64,000 nucleotides of DNA, taken from positions 62,001 to 126,000 of the forward strand of contig NZ_QFZQ01000011.1 in the NCBI RefSeq assembly GCF_003171675.1, read 5' to 3'. The notes under the pieces were generated by a model. It saw only the letters and a program-made list of their open reading frames with translations, searched no databases and was not told where the DNA came from. Made by a program: the position numbers and the translations under genes. This document shows positions 9,701-18,276 of the stretch, one piece after another. The stretch comes from Reichenbachiella versicolor (GTDB taxonomy: Bacteria > Bacteroidota > Bacteroidia > Cytophagales > Cyclobacteriaceae). Each line of letters opens with the position of its first letter. The stretch's first letter is position 1.

Positions 9701-11107
9701 TCTAGGAGATTTAGTATCATATACAAATTCCTGATCAATGGTTTGAATAGGTTTCCCTCCAAAATCCAAAATGTTTTGAACCTTAAGGACAAGATCATCA
9801 TTTTCTTCAAACTCAGATTGGAATACTAAATTTACTATTCTAGGATTGTCAGTGTCCAAAAAGACCGAAATCGGATTACCTATACCTTCCCCTTCATAGT
9901 TATTTGGGTTGGTAGCACTTGATTTATTAATGTCAACTTCAAACTGTACTTTTAAATGACTTGAACTAACAACCTCAACAGTATCTATTTGGTCTTCGAA
10001 TTGGAAATCAAACACTTCTATACCTACTATTTCGTTGCCATTATCGTCTTGGACTCCAGTTACAGACAATTTATAATTCTGACCTAGGTTCATTTTATTA
10101 TCAAATTCCAACAACACTTGATTTCCGTCAAGTTTCGCATTAGTAGCTATGCCTATTTCTTTATCTATAGTGTATTTACTTTCATTATTTGCTGTGGAGT
10201 TTAGTCTCTCATTAAATTCAACTGAGATAGAACTTGCTGACCTCAAAATGACTCTATTGATTTCAGGTGGAAGATTATCATATGAAAACTGCCTTACAGA
10301 TTCTGCTGTAGCATTTCCAGAACAGTCTTGCACTCCAGACCAGCTTAATTTATAATTCACTCCATTTTGAAAATCATTATCAGTCAATAATTCTACAGAG
10401 TAGACATTGAGAGCGGTAGCATTGCTTATTGATAAACCATTGTCCAAAATCCAAGTTCCTCCTTCCATTGACATTATATCCATAGGCTCATCGAATTGAA
10501 GGTTGATTGTTTTTGAACTACGAATTGCAAATGATGAAATATTGGGGGAGGTAGTATCTGCTGTCCTATCGTCTATTGAATTAACCGTTCCTGGAGTTCC
10601 TCCATCAATAGAAATAGAAGCTGCCCAATTATTATGATCACTGCATGGGAGATCTGGATTGATTTGTTCTATCGAATAGCCTCCTTTCTCTTTATCAGTA
10701 TCCTTATACCAATCAATGGTATAAGACAAGCTATCAATAATATTATCACTTGCATCAGTAAGAGTCAATTGCATTCCTCCATTGATCAAAGTAGGAAATG
10801 AGGACGCACTTACTACGGGAATACCTGCATTAGTAAAGTCTGTGATAATGGAAGACTTCCCTACGGCTACATAACCATTCGCCGGCAAAGTATAAGATCC
10901 AATAGACTTTCCATTGATCTTAAATCCTGTGATATCAATAGCCAGATTGGTGGTGTTATGCAGTTCAATAAATTCCCGACTTGGAAAACCTGCAGCTGAA
11001 GGAGTCACATCAAAGAAAACTTCATTAATGACCAATTCTCTTTGACCTACGGTCGCAAAGACGGATTGAACCACAAGAATTAATAGGATAACCAGGTTTG
11101 ACTTCAT
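6734..11107 (-). CDS. Giant secreted lamin-tail/Ig-repeat protein, probable T9SS cargo
   Basis: 1457 residues from the ATG at 11107, where a classical signal peptide starts (NLVILLILVVQSVFA); an ATG seven codons upstream is less likely. A lamin-tail domain (about 22-180) is followed by eight bacterial Ig-like repeats of about 93 residues each (about 190-930; recurring 'PPSV...V...S..V.I.FSE' and 'DLSGN' motifs). A second lamin-tail domain (about 930-1080), another Ig-like unit and a third lamin-tail domain (about 1190-1340) come next. The last 95 residues form a FlgD-Ig/T9SS C-terminal-type domain (IYIYDQLGQMV... GYYIIYIEV). The architecture suggests a cell-surface or secreted adhesin, or a nuclease-associated scaffold; no catalytic site is visible. 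It lies 84 bp downstream of the beta-helix lipoprotein gene, same strand. Confidence 0.87.
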   Translation of the reverse strand: MKSNLVILLILVVQSVFATVGQRELVINEVFFDVTPSAAGFPSREFIELHNTTNLAIDITGFKINGKSIGSYTLPANGYVAVGKSSIITDFTNAGIPVVSASSFPTLINGGMQLTLTDASDNIIDSLSYTIDWYKDTDKEKGGYSIEQINPDLPCSDHNNWAASISIDGGTPGTVNSIDDRTADTTSPNISSFAIRSSKTINLQFDEPMDIMSMEGGTWILDNGLSISNATALNVYSVELLTDNDFQNGVNYKLSWSGVQDCSGNATAESVRQFSYDNLPPEINRVILRSASSISVEFNERLNSTANNESKYTIDKEIGIATNAKLDGNQVLLEFDNKMNLGQNYKLSVTGVQDDNGNEIVGIEVFDFQFEDQIDTVEVVSSSHLKVQFEVDINKSSATNPNNYEGEGIGNPISVFLDTDNPRIVNLVFQSEFEENDDLVLKVQNILDFGGKPIQTIDQEFVYDTKSPRFSSIEVLSSKSLKITFDELVERVSAESPENYEYDDTYPISAQRQSDQSQVIITFKEPFESEVEKRLYVGGISDLFGNTMSSRSSKPFIYDEIAPFLDSAFVAGPKLIHLFFHEPLQKLEAEDVKNYQFSSLDAPITASLDGESKSKIALEFTSDLPKSMLTLQVSNIQDLRENSISTFSHSIDNTKLRIGELYPLDSKTLLVKLSQEVTFPIPESRNNYHIDGKNPESINLFSTSGTIVLGENLEIGKHLLSVSTIAQKVLALSEYSFEFDPHLKSVLVPNENTVELLFDVALGSSYPVADFVMSELGHPVSVLVSHEDPELLRLVFDHKIEANHTYNLEWFAMDNFYGNTIPGHTVEVVRDATPPSVKNVKVLESNQVEIEFSEVLDKVSAEFLNNYWVDGIGYALSVEYEGSTVIITIAGSFAVGSNTIRFTNLKDLSGNSADELSEKFEYIPPYRPTFNELIISEIMAAPKEGEPEFFEVYNRSDKIISLAGLVFADGTSGTIFSSGTVYPNEHLLITNEPEFFEVEVGELKKWLTLNNGGENLSIRYDEEIIFSTIYSDSWYGSSDKSSGGYSLEIIDINNPCGEEKNWTGSELFGGTPGLKNSVNAQNPDSFAPKLISAAAIGLSEVVLTFDEKLAPLDLTDKISVKPALAIESVEYVLPKYNQVVYKTFEEMMLGNEYVVTVAGIEDCLGNSTIDNQIALWLPEQADSLDLVINEVLFNPRSGGVDFVEVYNNSNKAIDLQGWYISDETLGLKTITNEHFILLPEEYLALTNDQQILIADYPTGAQERYFEMSSFPGFNDDADQVILYDSEKDVIDMMSYDEDMHFSLLDEVEGVSLERINFDLRSDDPDTWQSAGSTVGFATPGKANSQFIQGTSLSSKIQIDPKVFFPDNTGADDFTTIKYELSLAGNFASIYIYDQLGQMVRTLANNQLLPASGLIKWDGITDQGVIGNVGYYIIYIEVHDGDGNKEIFKDTVVLGTRL

Positions 11108-11191
11108 AGATATATTAGCATTTAGCATCCGCTAAAATTGCAAATCAATTTTCAAAACAATTAGGTAATAAGTGTTAATAATTAGAAAATT

Positions 11192-12640
11192 CTATTTCTC
11201 TTCTTCCATTCCAATCCACTCATACGCTCCTAAGTCTGGCTTTTCATCTCTAAGTGAATCTAATAGGTCAATAGTCGTGGAAGACTCAAGAGCCGTATCT
11301 ATAGCTGGAGACTGTTCTGATAGTCTAAAATCAAAAATGCCTGGTCTAGCAAATTTTGGATAATAGTTCTCTTGAGAAAGATCATTACTTACCTCCAATT
11401 CTTCGGATCTGGATCTGATTATGTTATTAGCAATATTCTTTACTGAACTTGGCCTAGTAAGTTCAGCAATCAATTCTTCTGACTGCCTTCCCCAAATAAT
11501 ACTATTGGTTATAGTGATATCAAGGTCTTTTGATTCCGCTCCTTCGTCCAAAAACCTTAATGATTCTTGCCTGCGAGAAAACTGATTAGGTTCATTGGAA
11601 AACGTACAATGGTCTATATCCACTTTACCCCCTTCTAAAACCCCCAGTAATTCAGTTGCACAATCGAAAATCTCTACGTTAAGCAAATCTAAATCTGCCC
11701 CCAATGACCTAATACCAGCAGAAGACATGTGACCAATTCTAGAATTAGAAATTTGCAGTTCGATTTCGTCATCAGCCCTTGTATCTAAATTCAGACCTAT
11801 CACACCATTAGTGATGGTAGCATATTTTACCATGTTACCTATACTGGTCTCTCCAAAATAAATAGCATTCCATTGACCCGGCGCGTTCTTAAACTCTTCA
11901 TCAAACCGAGTGTTTTTCACAATGATTCTATTGGCTGCTGTTCCATTCATTAAAAGTGTTCCATCGATCACTAAAGCAGAACCATTATCTAAAAATACTC
12001 TCGTTCCCTCCTCCATAGTCAATGTACAGCTCTGCTCAACAGAAATAGTATCGTACAGTACGTAAGGTTTACCCTTTACCCAAGTTGTATTACATTCTAA
12101 CGTTTGACGATTTAAATAAATAGCATCTTGTCCATAAGCTACCAATTTCACATCATCAAGATTTCCATTGTACGAAAACTGAATACTATCTTTAACTAGA
12201 TAAGGTAATTCTTCATCCATAGGATCAATAAAAACCTCAACCAAAATTAGCATGCTGTCATTGCCATAAATGACTTTGTCAGAAAACGATTTTCCTTCTA
12301 TCCCATTGACATAGATATCATAATCAGAATTGGCAGATTTGCCTAGAGAAATATTATTCAAATTAATGGCCTCGTCATTACCATTCCGAACAATTAGCCT
12401 CTGTGTAATACTACTTCTTTCTGTCAACAAAGTATCAAAATGGATGGTATCCAGAGAGTAAGTGAGCTTCAAAGAGCTATTATTGGAAATGTTCTCTTCT
12501 TTTGGATCACATGATATAACAACAATCAATACAAAACACAGCAATATGAAATGATAAAATATTCTACTTGAAAAGCAGATTTTATTATGTGCTGATTCCT
12601 CCCAAGAGAAATGGGACTGAAAGATTGATTTTACACGCAT
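11192..12640 (-). CDS. Lipoprotein with right-handed beta-helix
   Basis: 482 residues from the ATG at 12640; a TTG sits one codon earlier. The lipobox is IVVISC, with Cys at about 44, an unusually long n-region of about 25 residues before the hydrophobic core, and no later Met is available. A beta-sandwich-like region of about 120 residues with paired motifs (TQRLIVRNGNDEAINLNNIS) follows. A parallel beta-helix then runs from about 195 to 400, visible as repeated short turns (LVIDGTLLMNGTAANRIIVKN, ATITNGVIGLNL). The C-terminal 'SPAIDTA... DLGAYEW' is the usual cap of surface beta-helix (pectate-lyase-like) proteins. No catalytic residues can be assigned. It starts 10 bp after prfA and is probably co-transcribed with it. 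Binding or surface role inferred. Confidence 0.83.
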   Translation of the reverse strand: MRVKSIFQSHFSWEESAHNKICFSSRIFYHFILLCFVLIVVISCDPKEENISNNSSLKLTYSLDTIHFDTLLTERSSITQRLIVRNGNDEAINLNNISLGKSANSDYDIYVNGIEGKSFSDKVIYGNDSMLILVEVFIDPMDEELPYLVKDSIQFSYNGNLDDVKLVAYGQDAIYLNRQTLECNTTWVKGKPYVLYDTISVEQSCTLTMEEGTRVFLDNGSALVIDGTLLMNGTAANRIIVKNTRFDEEFKNAPGQWNAIYFGETSIGNMVKYATITNGVIGLNLDTRADDEIELQISNSRIGHMSSAGIRSLGADLDLLNVEIFDCATELLGVLEGGKVDIDHCTFSNEPNQFSRRQESLRFLDEGAESKDLDITITNSIIWGRQSEELIAELTRPSSVKNIANNIIRSRSEELEVSNDLSQENYYPKFARPGIFDFRLSEQSPAIDTALESSTTIDLLDSLRDEKPDLGAYEWIGMEEEK

Positions 12641-12650
12641 CAAAAGAAAA

Positions 12651-13721
12651 TTACTCCATTCCGTCTTTCATCTTCTCAGCATTCTCTGCAATACGGAGCT
12701 GTTCAATGAACTCTCCTATCTCACCATCCATTACAGTAGGAAGGTTATGCTGAGAATAGCCAATTCTATGATCGGTCACTCGACCTTGGGGGTAGTTATA
12801 GGTTCTGATCTTATCTGACCTGTCACCACTACCGACCATTGATTTTCTCTGTGCTCCTACTTCATCATTGTGCTTTTTGAGCTCTATATCATAGATTCGA
12901 CCTCTAAGGACTTTCAATGCCTTCTCCAAATTCTTGATTTGACTTTTCTCATCTTGACATGACACTACAAGACCTGTGGGAATGTGCGTCAATCGAATAG
13001 CAGAGTAAGTTGTATTAACAGACTGCCCTCCTGGACCACTTGAACAAAATGTATCCTTTCGTACATCGTTCATGTCTATCTGAACATCAACTTCTTCCAT
13101 TTCTGGTAAAACGGCCACAGTAGCTGCTGAGGTATGTACTCGTCCTTGTGTTTCTGTAGCAGGAACACGCTGAACACGGTGCACTCCTGATTCAAACTTC
13201 ATCTTGCCAAATACATCTTCTCCGGTAACCATGCTCACGATTTCTTTATATCCGCCAGATGCACCTTCTGTCAAGTCCATCACATTGAGTTTCCAGCCTT
13301 GTTTCTCCGCATATCGCTGATACATCCTGAAAAGATCTCCTGCAAAAATCGCAGCTTCATCACCTCCAGTACCTGCTCGGATTTCTAAAATCGAATTCTT
13401 ATCGTCATTTGGATCTTTTGGAATGAGCATTTCTTTGAGAATCCCTTCCATTTCCTCTTTCTTGGGCTCTAGCTCATCTATTTCCATCTTGGCCATCTCA
13501 CGAAACTCTGGATCTTTCTCATTCTCCAAAATCTCTTTCGACTCAGCCAGATTATCTATTACATTTTTATATTCTTCGTACTTAGCAACGATCTTCTCTA
13601 GATCCTTGTATTCCTTAGTCATCTTAGAATACTTGGACATATCAGACATCGCGTCAGGCTGTACTAATAACTGCCCCACTTCCTCAAACCGATGCTTAAT
13701 CTCTTCTAGTTTATCTATCAT
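12651..13721 (-). CDS. prfA: Peptide chain release factor 1
   Basis: 356 residues from the ATG at 13721 (MIDKLEEI...), the standard RF1 length; the frame extends seven codons further, but that would overlap the promoter-like element at 13740. The GGQ motif (GPGGQSVNTTYSAIRLTHIP) hydrolyses peptidyl-tRNA in the ribosome, and the PAT tripeptide in RVPATETQGRVHTSAATVAV recognises UAA/UAG stops, which separates it from RF2. The ending is the usual DRSDKIRTYNYPQGRVTDHR block and beyond. It heads a minus-strand unit with the two secreted proteins downstream. Confident. Confidence 0.97.
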   Translation of the reverse strand: MIDKLEEIKHRFEEVGQLLVQPDAMSDMSKYSKMTKEYKDLEKIVAKYEEYKNVIDNLAESKEILENEKDPEFREMAKMEIDELEPKKEEMEGILKEMLIPKDPNDDKNSILEIRAGTGGDEAAIFAGDLFRMYQRYAEKQGWKLNVMDLTEGASGGYKEIVSMVTGEDVFGKMKFESGVHRVQRVPATETQGRVHTSAATVAVLPEMEEVDVQIDMNDVRKDTFCSSGPGGQSVNTTYSAIRLTHIPTGLVVSCQDEKSQIKNLEKALKVLRGRIYDIELKKHNDEVGAQRKSMVGSGDRSDKIRTYNYPQGRVTDHRIGYSQHNLPTVMDGEIGEFIEQLRIAENAEKMKDGME

Positions 13722-13739
13722 TCTTAGAAAATTGAAATG

Positions 13740-13747
13740 CAAAACTA
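13740..13747 (-). promoter_or_regulatory. Candidate -7 element for prfA
   Basis: Minus strand TAGTTTTG matches TAnnTTTG, 18 bp before the prfA ATG, giving a short leader. No clear -33 TTG at the expected spacing. Confidence 0.4.
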
Positions 13748-13843
13748 ATCAATGTACTCTCTCCATAAAACGAAACTTTTCGTCAACACCAACAGTAGTA
13801 TCATTCGAATAAACATATAATTGCAAAGTCAACTCTTTTCAGC

Positions 13844-14389
13844 ATGAACCAATACGGTCTTTTACTTTTGTTTCTTTCAGTCATAGTCGGATGTCAACCA
13901 TCTTACGACCAGACTAAAAACTCTGATCCGGATCTCATTAAACTAGAAAAGCTATTCGAGAACAAATATCAACTGATTGGCAATAAGGTAACTAAGAAAG
14001 GCATACTTGGAGGTGAGAACGAGACTACCATTTTAACCATAGATTCTGCTATAGTGGATAACGAACTTACTCTTCTTAATGGAAATGAATTAGCTAAGAC
14101 TTTCCTAAATGGTGGATATGATAAGATTGTAGAAGGTGGGGCCACAATATTCAAGAGAAAAGAAACTGAAAAACAAGGACCAATATTCCTAAAGATAAAA
14201 TACGATGGAGCTGCTTCCGTAAGCATATCCACATTGGAGGATAAGAGTAATGTACTTTATGAATCGCAGACATTAAGAAAATACAAATTCGAAAACCAAA
14301 GACTTTATAGCTACGAAATCAGTGGTAAACAAAACATTATTGGACAAGAAAAATCTGAATACTCCGTAATCGGTAAAATTTCGCATTGA
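13844..14389 (+). CDS. Small lipoprotein of unknown function
   Basis: 181 residues. Signal peptide with lipobox SVIVGC (Cys17), so membrane-anchored in the periplasm or outer membrane. The mature part has alternating polar/hydrophobic strands (LTLLNGNELAKTFLNGGYDK, FLKIKYDGAASVSISTL) compatible with a small beta-barrel or lipocalin-like fold, but I recognise no family. It stands alone, divergent from prfA, convergent with the stress protein gene. A TATAATTG element at 13816-13823, one mismatch from the -7 consensus, lies 20 bp before the ATG. Confidence 0.75.
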   Translation: MNQYGLLLLFLSVIVGCQPSYDQTKNSDPDLIKLEKLFENKYQLIGNKVTKKGILGGENETTILTIDSAIVDNELTLLNGNELAKTFLNGGYDKIVEGGATIFKRKETEKQGPIFLKIKYDGAASVSISTLEDKSNVLYESQTLRKYKFENQRLYSYEISGKQNIIGQEKSEYSVIGKISH

Positions 14390-14476
14390 ACTAGATGATA
14401 TTACATCTCAAACCAAAACCCTAGCCCTTAGATTCCCACAGATACATCAGGAAATTCCATTAAATAAACGGTAACC

Positions 14477-15334
14477 TCATATTTTTAAAAGTGCGTCAAA
14501 GAATTTGACACTCTCTTCTTTATTCTTTACTACCATCACTGGTGTGTTTTCATCATATTTTAAGAGATCCACACTAGTACTTCTTAATATCAAACTAGCA
14601 GCTTTGGTTCTGGCAACTGATCCCAGTAAAATCATATCGCATTTTTCATATTGAGCAGCTTCATAGATCTTATCAGAATGACTGTCATCTTCATCTAGCG
14701 TATAGATTACATTAAAACCATCATTGGAAAGTTCATTTCTTTTTGCGAAATCATCGAAATCTTTTTCCGCATTCTTACACATAATGGCGGCAAACTCTTC
14801 ATAAGATTTACCTGTACTAGAGTAACCTATTGGAACATAATACACATGCTGAAGTAAAATATCTATTTTTCGTTCTTTGGAAATAGTCTGAGCCAACTTA
14901 ATTGAATTGAGAGAATTACCTGAAAAATCTACCGGTATCAGTACCTTCTCCAGTTTGGGCTCAATATGTGTAGGGACTAGCAATACAGAACACAGAGAAC
15001 CATTTAATACTTTAGCTGCATACTTACCTGAGGACATAGATTTTGGTTTAATCCCCATTATGATTAAGTCAACATTTTTAAGCTCTCCCCAGTTCAAAAC
15101 AGCCGACGCACTTGCTCCTTTAACAAAGTCAATATTGAAAGGAACATCATAAGAAAAGAATTTCACCACTCTTTCTTCTATCCCAATTCTAATTGCATCA
15201 TTTGACTCTCCTGCATGAATGAAAGTTGCCTTAGTACATCCTACCATTTCAGCTATCATAGAAGAATAAGAAACAATCTGATCGTCAAGTGGAGTACCAT
15301 CAAGGCAAATCAAAAAGTGTTGGAGATCTTTCAT
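14477..15334 (-). CDS. Universal stress protein, tandem UspA domains
   Basis: 285 residues made of two UspA-type Rossmann-like domains (about 1-140 and 150-275). The second domain shows the recurring strand-helix pattern with VLIPVDFSGNSLNSIKLAQ and ends with LLGSVARTKAASLILRSTS, a degenerate form of the G-2x-G-9x-G-S/T ATP-binding loop. The first has LIMGIKPKSMSSGKYAAKVL. Such two-domain Usps are cytoplasmic stress-response proteins; nucleotide binding is likely but not certain because the loops are imperfect. Monocistronic, convergent with the orphan lipoprotein gene, 207 bp from asnB on the other side. Confidence 0.88.
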   Translation of the reverse strand: MKDLQHFLICLDGTPLDDQIVSYSSMIAEMVGCTKATFIHAGESNDAIRIGIEERVVKFFSYDVPFNIDFVKGASASAVLNWGELKNVDLIIMGIKPKSMSSGKYAAKVLNGSLCSVLLVPTHIEPKLEKVLIPVDFSGNSLNSIKLAQTISKERKIDILLQHVYYVPIGYSSTGKSYEEFAAIMCKNAEKDFDDFAKRNELSNDGFNVIYTLDEDDSHSDKIYEAAQYEKCDMILLGSVARTKAASLILRSTSVDLLKYDENTPVMVVKNKEESVKFFDALLKI

Positions 15335-15541
15335 TTTTAAGTGCTTTTGTTTTGTGTAAAAATACAGCTGTTAGGTTGAAATCTGCAATGGATAGATATC
15401 AACTTCTAATAGATAGAAATAGTCCTTATCAATCAGTTTTCAACTAACTGTATGAAGCCTCTAAACTCAGTTGGGAACTTTCTTAGTTTAACATGAAGTC
15501 CAAAGAATTGCGTATTAAACCATAAGACCATCTCTCAAAGA

Positions 15542-17410
15542 TTAAAAATATTTATCATACCATTTTTGAAAAGCATATACTGCCCAAACTTTAGCATGAA
15601 CATCACCAGGGTTATTGGAATAGAGTTTTTGTTTCAAAGCAGAAATCTCTTCCCAATTGAAAACTGATTGGTCTTCAATTTTATCTCTATTGAAAATTGA
15701 AGAATTCAAATCAGACGCTAATGAAGTCTTGAGCCAATCTAATAAGGGCATTTCAAACCCCTTCTTTGGACGTTTGTATAGTTCTGTTGGTAATAGGTCT
15801 CGATATGTATCTTGAAGTATTCTCTTTCTCATAGAACCATTTATTTTCATCTCTTGCGGAAGAGAAAACACAAATTCAACTAATTCATGATCAAGAAACG
15901 GAACACGTACCTCCAAACTATTCGCCATTGACATGATATCTACTTTCTTGAGCATGTCATTTGTCAAGACTAAATGAGAATCCGCTCTCAACATATCATT
16001 CATATCTTGATATGAAGTAAAATCTGTCAACCATTGTTGACTATCTAATGACTCTACTTTATCCTTTAGCAAAGCGCTCGCTTCAGCCGAAGATGATAAT
16101 GTAGCTAAAAACCAATACCGTTCAGCATGACTCATCTTCATTGCTTTACTAAATTTCAATATTTGACGAGCAATATTGGAAAACTTGCCAGAACGCGACT
16201 GAGGTATCAACTTTGCAAAAGGAGCCATCAATGATACCATCGCTTTGAACTTAGAATCGTTCTCCATTTTCCACCAACCCGCATGTTTATTGTATCCTGA
16301 AAATATTTCATCTGCACCATCACCAGATAGTGCTACAGTTACATGCTTTCGTGTCTCTTGACACAAAATGTAAACAGGAATCGCAGATGAGTCAGCAAAT
16401 GGCTCATCCAAATGATCTACAATGTCACTTATATGTGAAAAAATCTGATCATTACTAAGCTTGAAAGTAGTATGGTTGGTATTAAACTTTCTTGCCACAG
16501 ATTCTGCATAGTGTGTTTCATCGAAAAACTTATTATCTGAAAAACCTATAGAAAAAGTTGCCAATTGATCAGTTTGTTTAGAAGCTACCGCGGTAATTAC
16601 ACTACTATCAATCCCCCCACTTAAAAATGTTCCAAGTGGTACATCTGCCACCATTCGTCTCTGAACCGATAACTCTAACCTACGTTTCAACTCCTTTTTA
16701 GATTCTACATAAGACCCTTGATACGACCCAAGTGACGTTGGTAATTCATAATATTTTTGAATCTTCACTCCATTATCAGAAATTTCAGCATACTCACCAG
16801 GCATTAATTTCTTTACTCCAGCTAACATCGAATATGGAGCAGGTGTATAATTCAATTGAAGATAGGTATGGAGCACATTTTGATCCACTTTCGGCTCAAT
16901 CCCGTAGGCGATAATGGACTGTATCTCAGAAGCAAACAAAAACTTGAATTCGTCCTGGTAGTAAAGCATAGGCTTTATTCCTACTCTATCTCTGGCTATG
17001 AAAAGACTTTTCTCAATTGTATCATAAACTGCAAAAGCAAAAAAGCCATTAAGTTTCCCTAAACAAGATTTCCCTTCATGAATGAATAGATTGATCAATA
17101 CCTCGGTATCGGAGTCGGAAGAAAAAGAAATGCCTTTGGCCTCTAAGTCTTTTCTCAGTTCTCTATAATTATAGATTTCTCCATTGAAAACCATTTGATA
17201 ACGCCCATCCATGATAGAAAATGGTTGGTGGCCAGCCGAAGAAGTATCAATAATTGATAGTCTTCTATGCCCGAGACCTACGAAGTGGTCATGAAAAGTC
17301 CCATGATTATCAGGACCACGGTGCTCAAGACTTCTGGTCGCCTGATCCAAATTGGTGAGTTGAAATCTACCGATTTCGTTAAATGCCCAAATACCTGTAA
17401 TACCACACAT
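15542..17410 (-). CDS. asnB: Asparagine synthase (glutamine-hydrolysing)
   Basis: 622 residues. The N-terminal class II glutamine amidotransferase starts MCGITGIW, with catalytic Cys2 after Met removal and the RGPDNHG substrate loop at 31-37. The synthetase domain has the PP-loop SGGIDSS at 264-270 that activates aspartate with ATP, and SGDGADEIFSGY further on. It converts aspartate, glutamine and ATP to asparagine. In Bacteroidota the same family also amidates sugars or cell-wall peptides, but nothing next to it points that way. The tRNA-Ala gene lies 121 bp upstream on the other strand. High confidence on family, good on reaction. Confidence 0.93.
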   Translation of the reverse strand: MCGITGIWAFNEIGRFQLTNLDQATRSLEHRGPDNHGTFHDHFVGLGHRRLSIIDTSSAGHQPFSIMDGRYQMVFNGEIYNYRELRKDLEAKGISFSSDSDTEVLINLFIHEGKSCLGKLNGFFAFAVYDTIEKSLFIARDRVGIKPMLYYQDEFKFLFASEIQSIIAYGIEPKVDQNVLHTYLQLNYTPAPYSMLAGVKKLMPGEYAEISDNGVKIQKYYELPTSLGSYQGSYVESKKELKRRLELSVQRRMVADVPLGTFLSGGIDSSVITAVASKQTDQLATFSIGFSDNKFFDETHYAESVARKFNTNHTTFKLSNDQIFSHISDIVDHLDEPFADSSAIPVYILCQETRKHVTVALSGDGADEIFSGYNKHAGWWKMENDSKFKAMVSLMAPFAKLIPQSRSGKFSNIARQILKFSKAMKMSHAERYWFLATLSSSAEASALLKDKVESLDSQQWLTDFTSYQDMNDMLRADSHLVLTNDMLKKVDIMSMANSLEVRVPFLDHELVEFVFSLPQEMKINGSMRKRILQDTYRDLLPTELYKRPKKGFEMPLLDWLKTSLASDLNSSIFNRDKIEDQSVFNWEEISALKQKLYSNNPGDVHAKVWAVYAFQKWYDKYF

Positions 17411-17467
17411 CTAGGAAAAATCAAGGTTATAAATTCAAAGACGGTAAGTTATGTGTGGAAAAGATAG

Positions 17468-17488
17468 GTTCAAAGTTCAAAGTTCAAA
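17468..17488. repeat. Three tandem copies of a 7-bp unit (GTTCAAA)
   Basis: Three perfect head-to-tail copies followed by GTT, 42 bp ahead of the tRNA-Ala gene and 57 bp upstream of asnB. Could be a slippage tract; no spacer structure. Confidence 0.7.
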
Positions 17489-17530
17489 GTTTGATCATCT
17501 CGAACTGACTTTATATCTTGCGCAGCACTT

Positions 17531-17604
17531 GGGGCATTAGCTCAGCTGGCTAGAGCGCTACGCTGGCAGCGTAGAGGTCATCGGTTCGACTCCGATATGC
17601 TCCA
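17531..17604 (+). tRNA. tRNA-Ala (anticodon GGC)
   Basis: A 74-nt cloverleaf folds by hand. The acceptor stem is GGGGCAT/ATGCTCC with discriminator A at 17604. The D-arm is GCTC...GAGC, the anticodon stem CTACG/CGTAG holds the loop CTGGCAG, and the T-arm is ATCGG-TTCGACT-CCGAT. The anticodon GGC reads GCC/GCU. The 3' CCA is not encoded (CTA follows). A TTTG at 17490-17493 and TATATCTTG shortly before the gene may form its promoter. Confidence 0.96.
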
Positions 17605-17610
17605 CTAAAA

Positions 17611-17641
17611 AAGCCCGTTTCACATAGTAGTGAACGGGCTT
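17611..17641. terminator. Bidirectional terminator between tRNA-Ala and yceI-like gene
   Basis: Inverted repeat AAGCCCGTTTCAC / GTGAACGGGCTT (one bulge) with a 6-nt loop. On the minus strand it is followed by TTTTTTA, so it should end the YceI-like transcript; on the plus strand it follows the tRNA by 6 nt with a weaker T tail. Confidence 0.82.
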
Positions 17642-17664
17642 ATCATTTAACAATCTATTGTTTC

Positions 17665-18225
17665 TTACTTTGTTACTAAGCTGACGTCAAGAGTAAACTC
17701 GTCATGAATAGCTTTGTCTCCCAAATTGTCAAAAAAGCTATTCGATCCATATCTCACATTGAATTTCGTTCTGTCAAGGGTAATTTTAGCTTTAGCCTTT
17801 CCGTCCTTTACTGAAGCAGGAAAAGTTACAGACTCAGTAATACCTTTGATAGTAACATCTCCAGTGACAGTATATTTGTCAGACCCTGTAGATTTCACTT
17901 TAGTGATTTTAAATTTAGCCGTAGCATATTTATCCACACCAAAGAAATCATCAGATTTCAAGTGACCATCTAACTTATCTTTCCATTCACCTTCAAGATC
18001 AGTTGTATTGATAGTTGTCATATCAATAGTGAATTCACCACCTATCAATTGATTTCCTTTGTACTCTAGCTCTCCTTCTTTAATGTCTATGGTACCCGAA
18101 TGTGCACCAGTAACTTTAGTTGCATTCCAAATAATTTTACTTGCCGAAGCGTCAACTTCTACGTTCTGAGCTGGAGTAGCAGTTGTCATGAATACGGTCA
18201 TCAATGCAAGAATTGTATTTAACAT
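17665..18225 (-). CDS. YceI-like periplasmic lipid-binding protein
   Basis: 186 residues, signal peptide MLNTILALMTVFMTTATPAQ. The mature domain has the YceI lipocalin-like pattern: VDASASKIIWNATKVTGAHS with GTIDIKEGELEYKGNQLIGG and DMTTINTTD near the start, and VTGDVTIKGITESVTFP in the middle, the usual spacing for this family of isoprenoid-binding beta-barrels. The substrate here is not known; related proteins carry polyisoprenoids or respond to stress. Monocistronic: promoter element at 18277-18284, terminator at 17611-17641. Confidence 0.93.
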   Translation of the reverse strand: MLNTILALMTVFMTTATPAQNVEVDASASKIIWNATKVTGAHSGTIDIKEGELEYKGNQLIGGEFTIDMTTINTTDLEGEWKDKLDGHLKSDDFFGVDKYATAKFKITKVKSTGSDKYTVTGDVTIKGITESVTFPASVKDGKAKAKITLDRTKFNVRYGSNSFFDNLGDKAIHDEFTLDVSLVTK

Positions 18226-18276
18226 GATATTATATTATTTAAGTTGTATGTTTTGTTTTTACTTTATTTGTTACAA

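Noticed and set aside
17468-17491. Short direct repeats considered as a CRISPR remnant.
   Set aside because: 7-bp units in direct contact, with no spacers and no cas genes.
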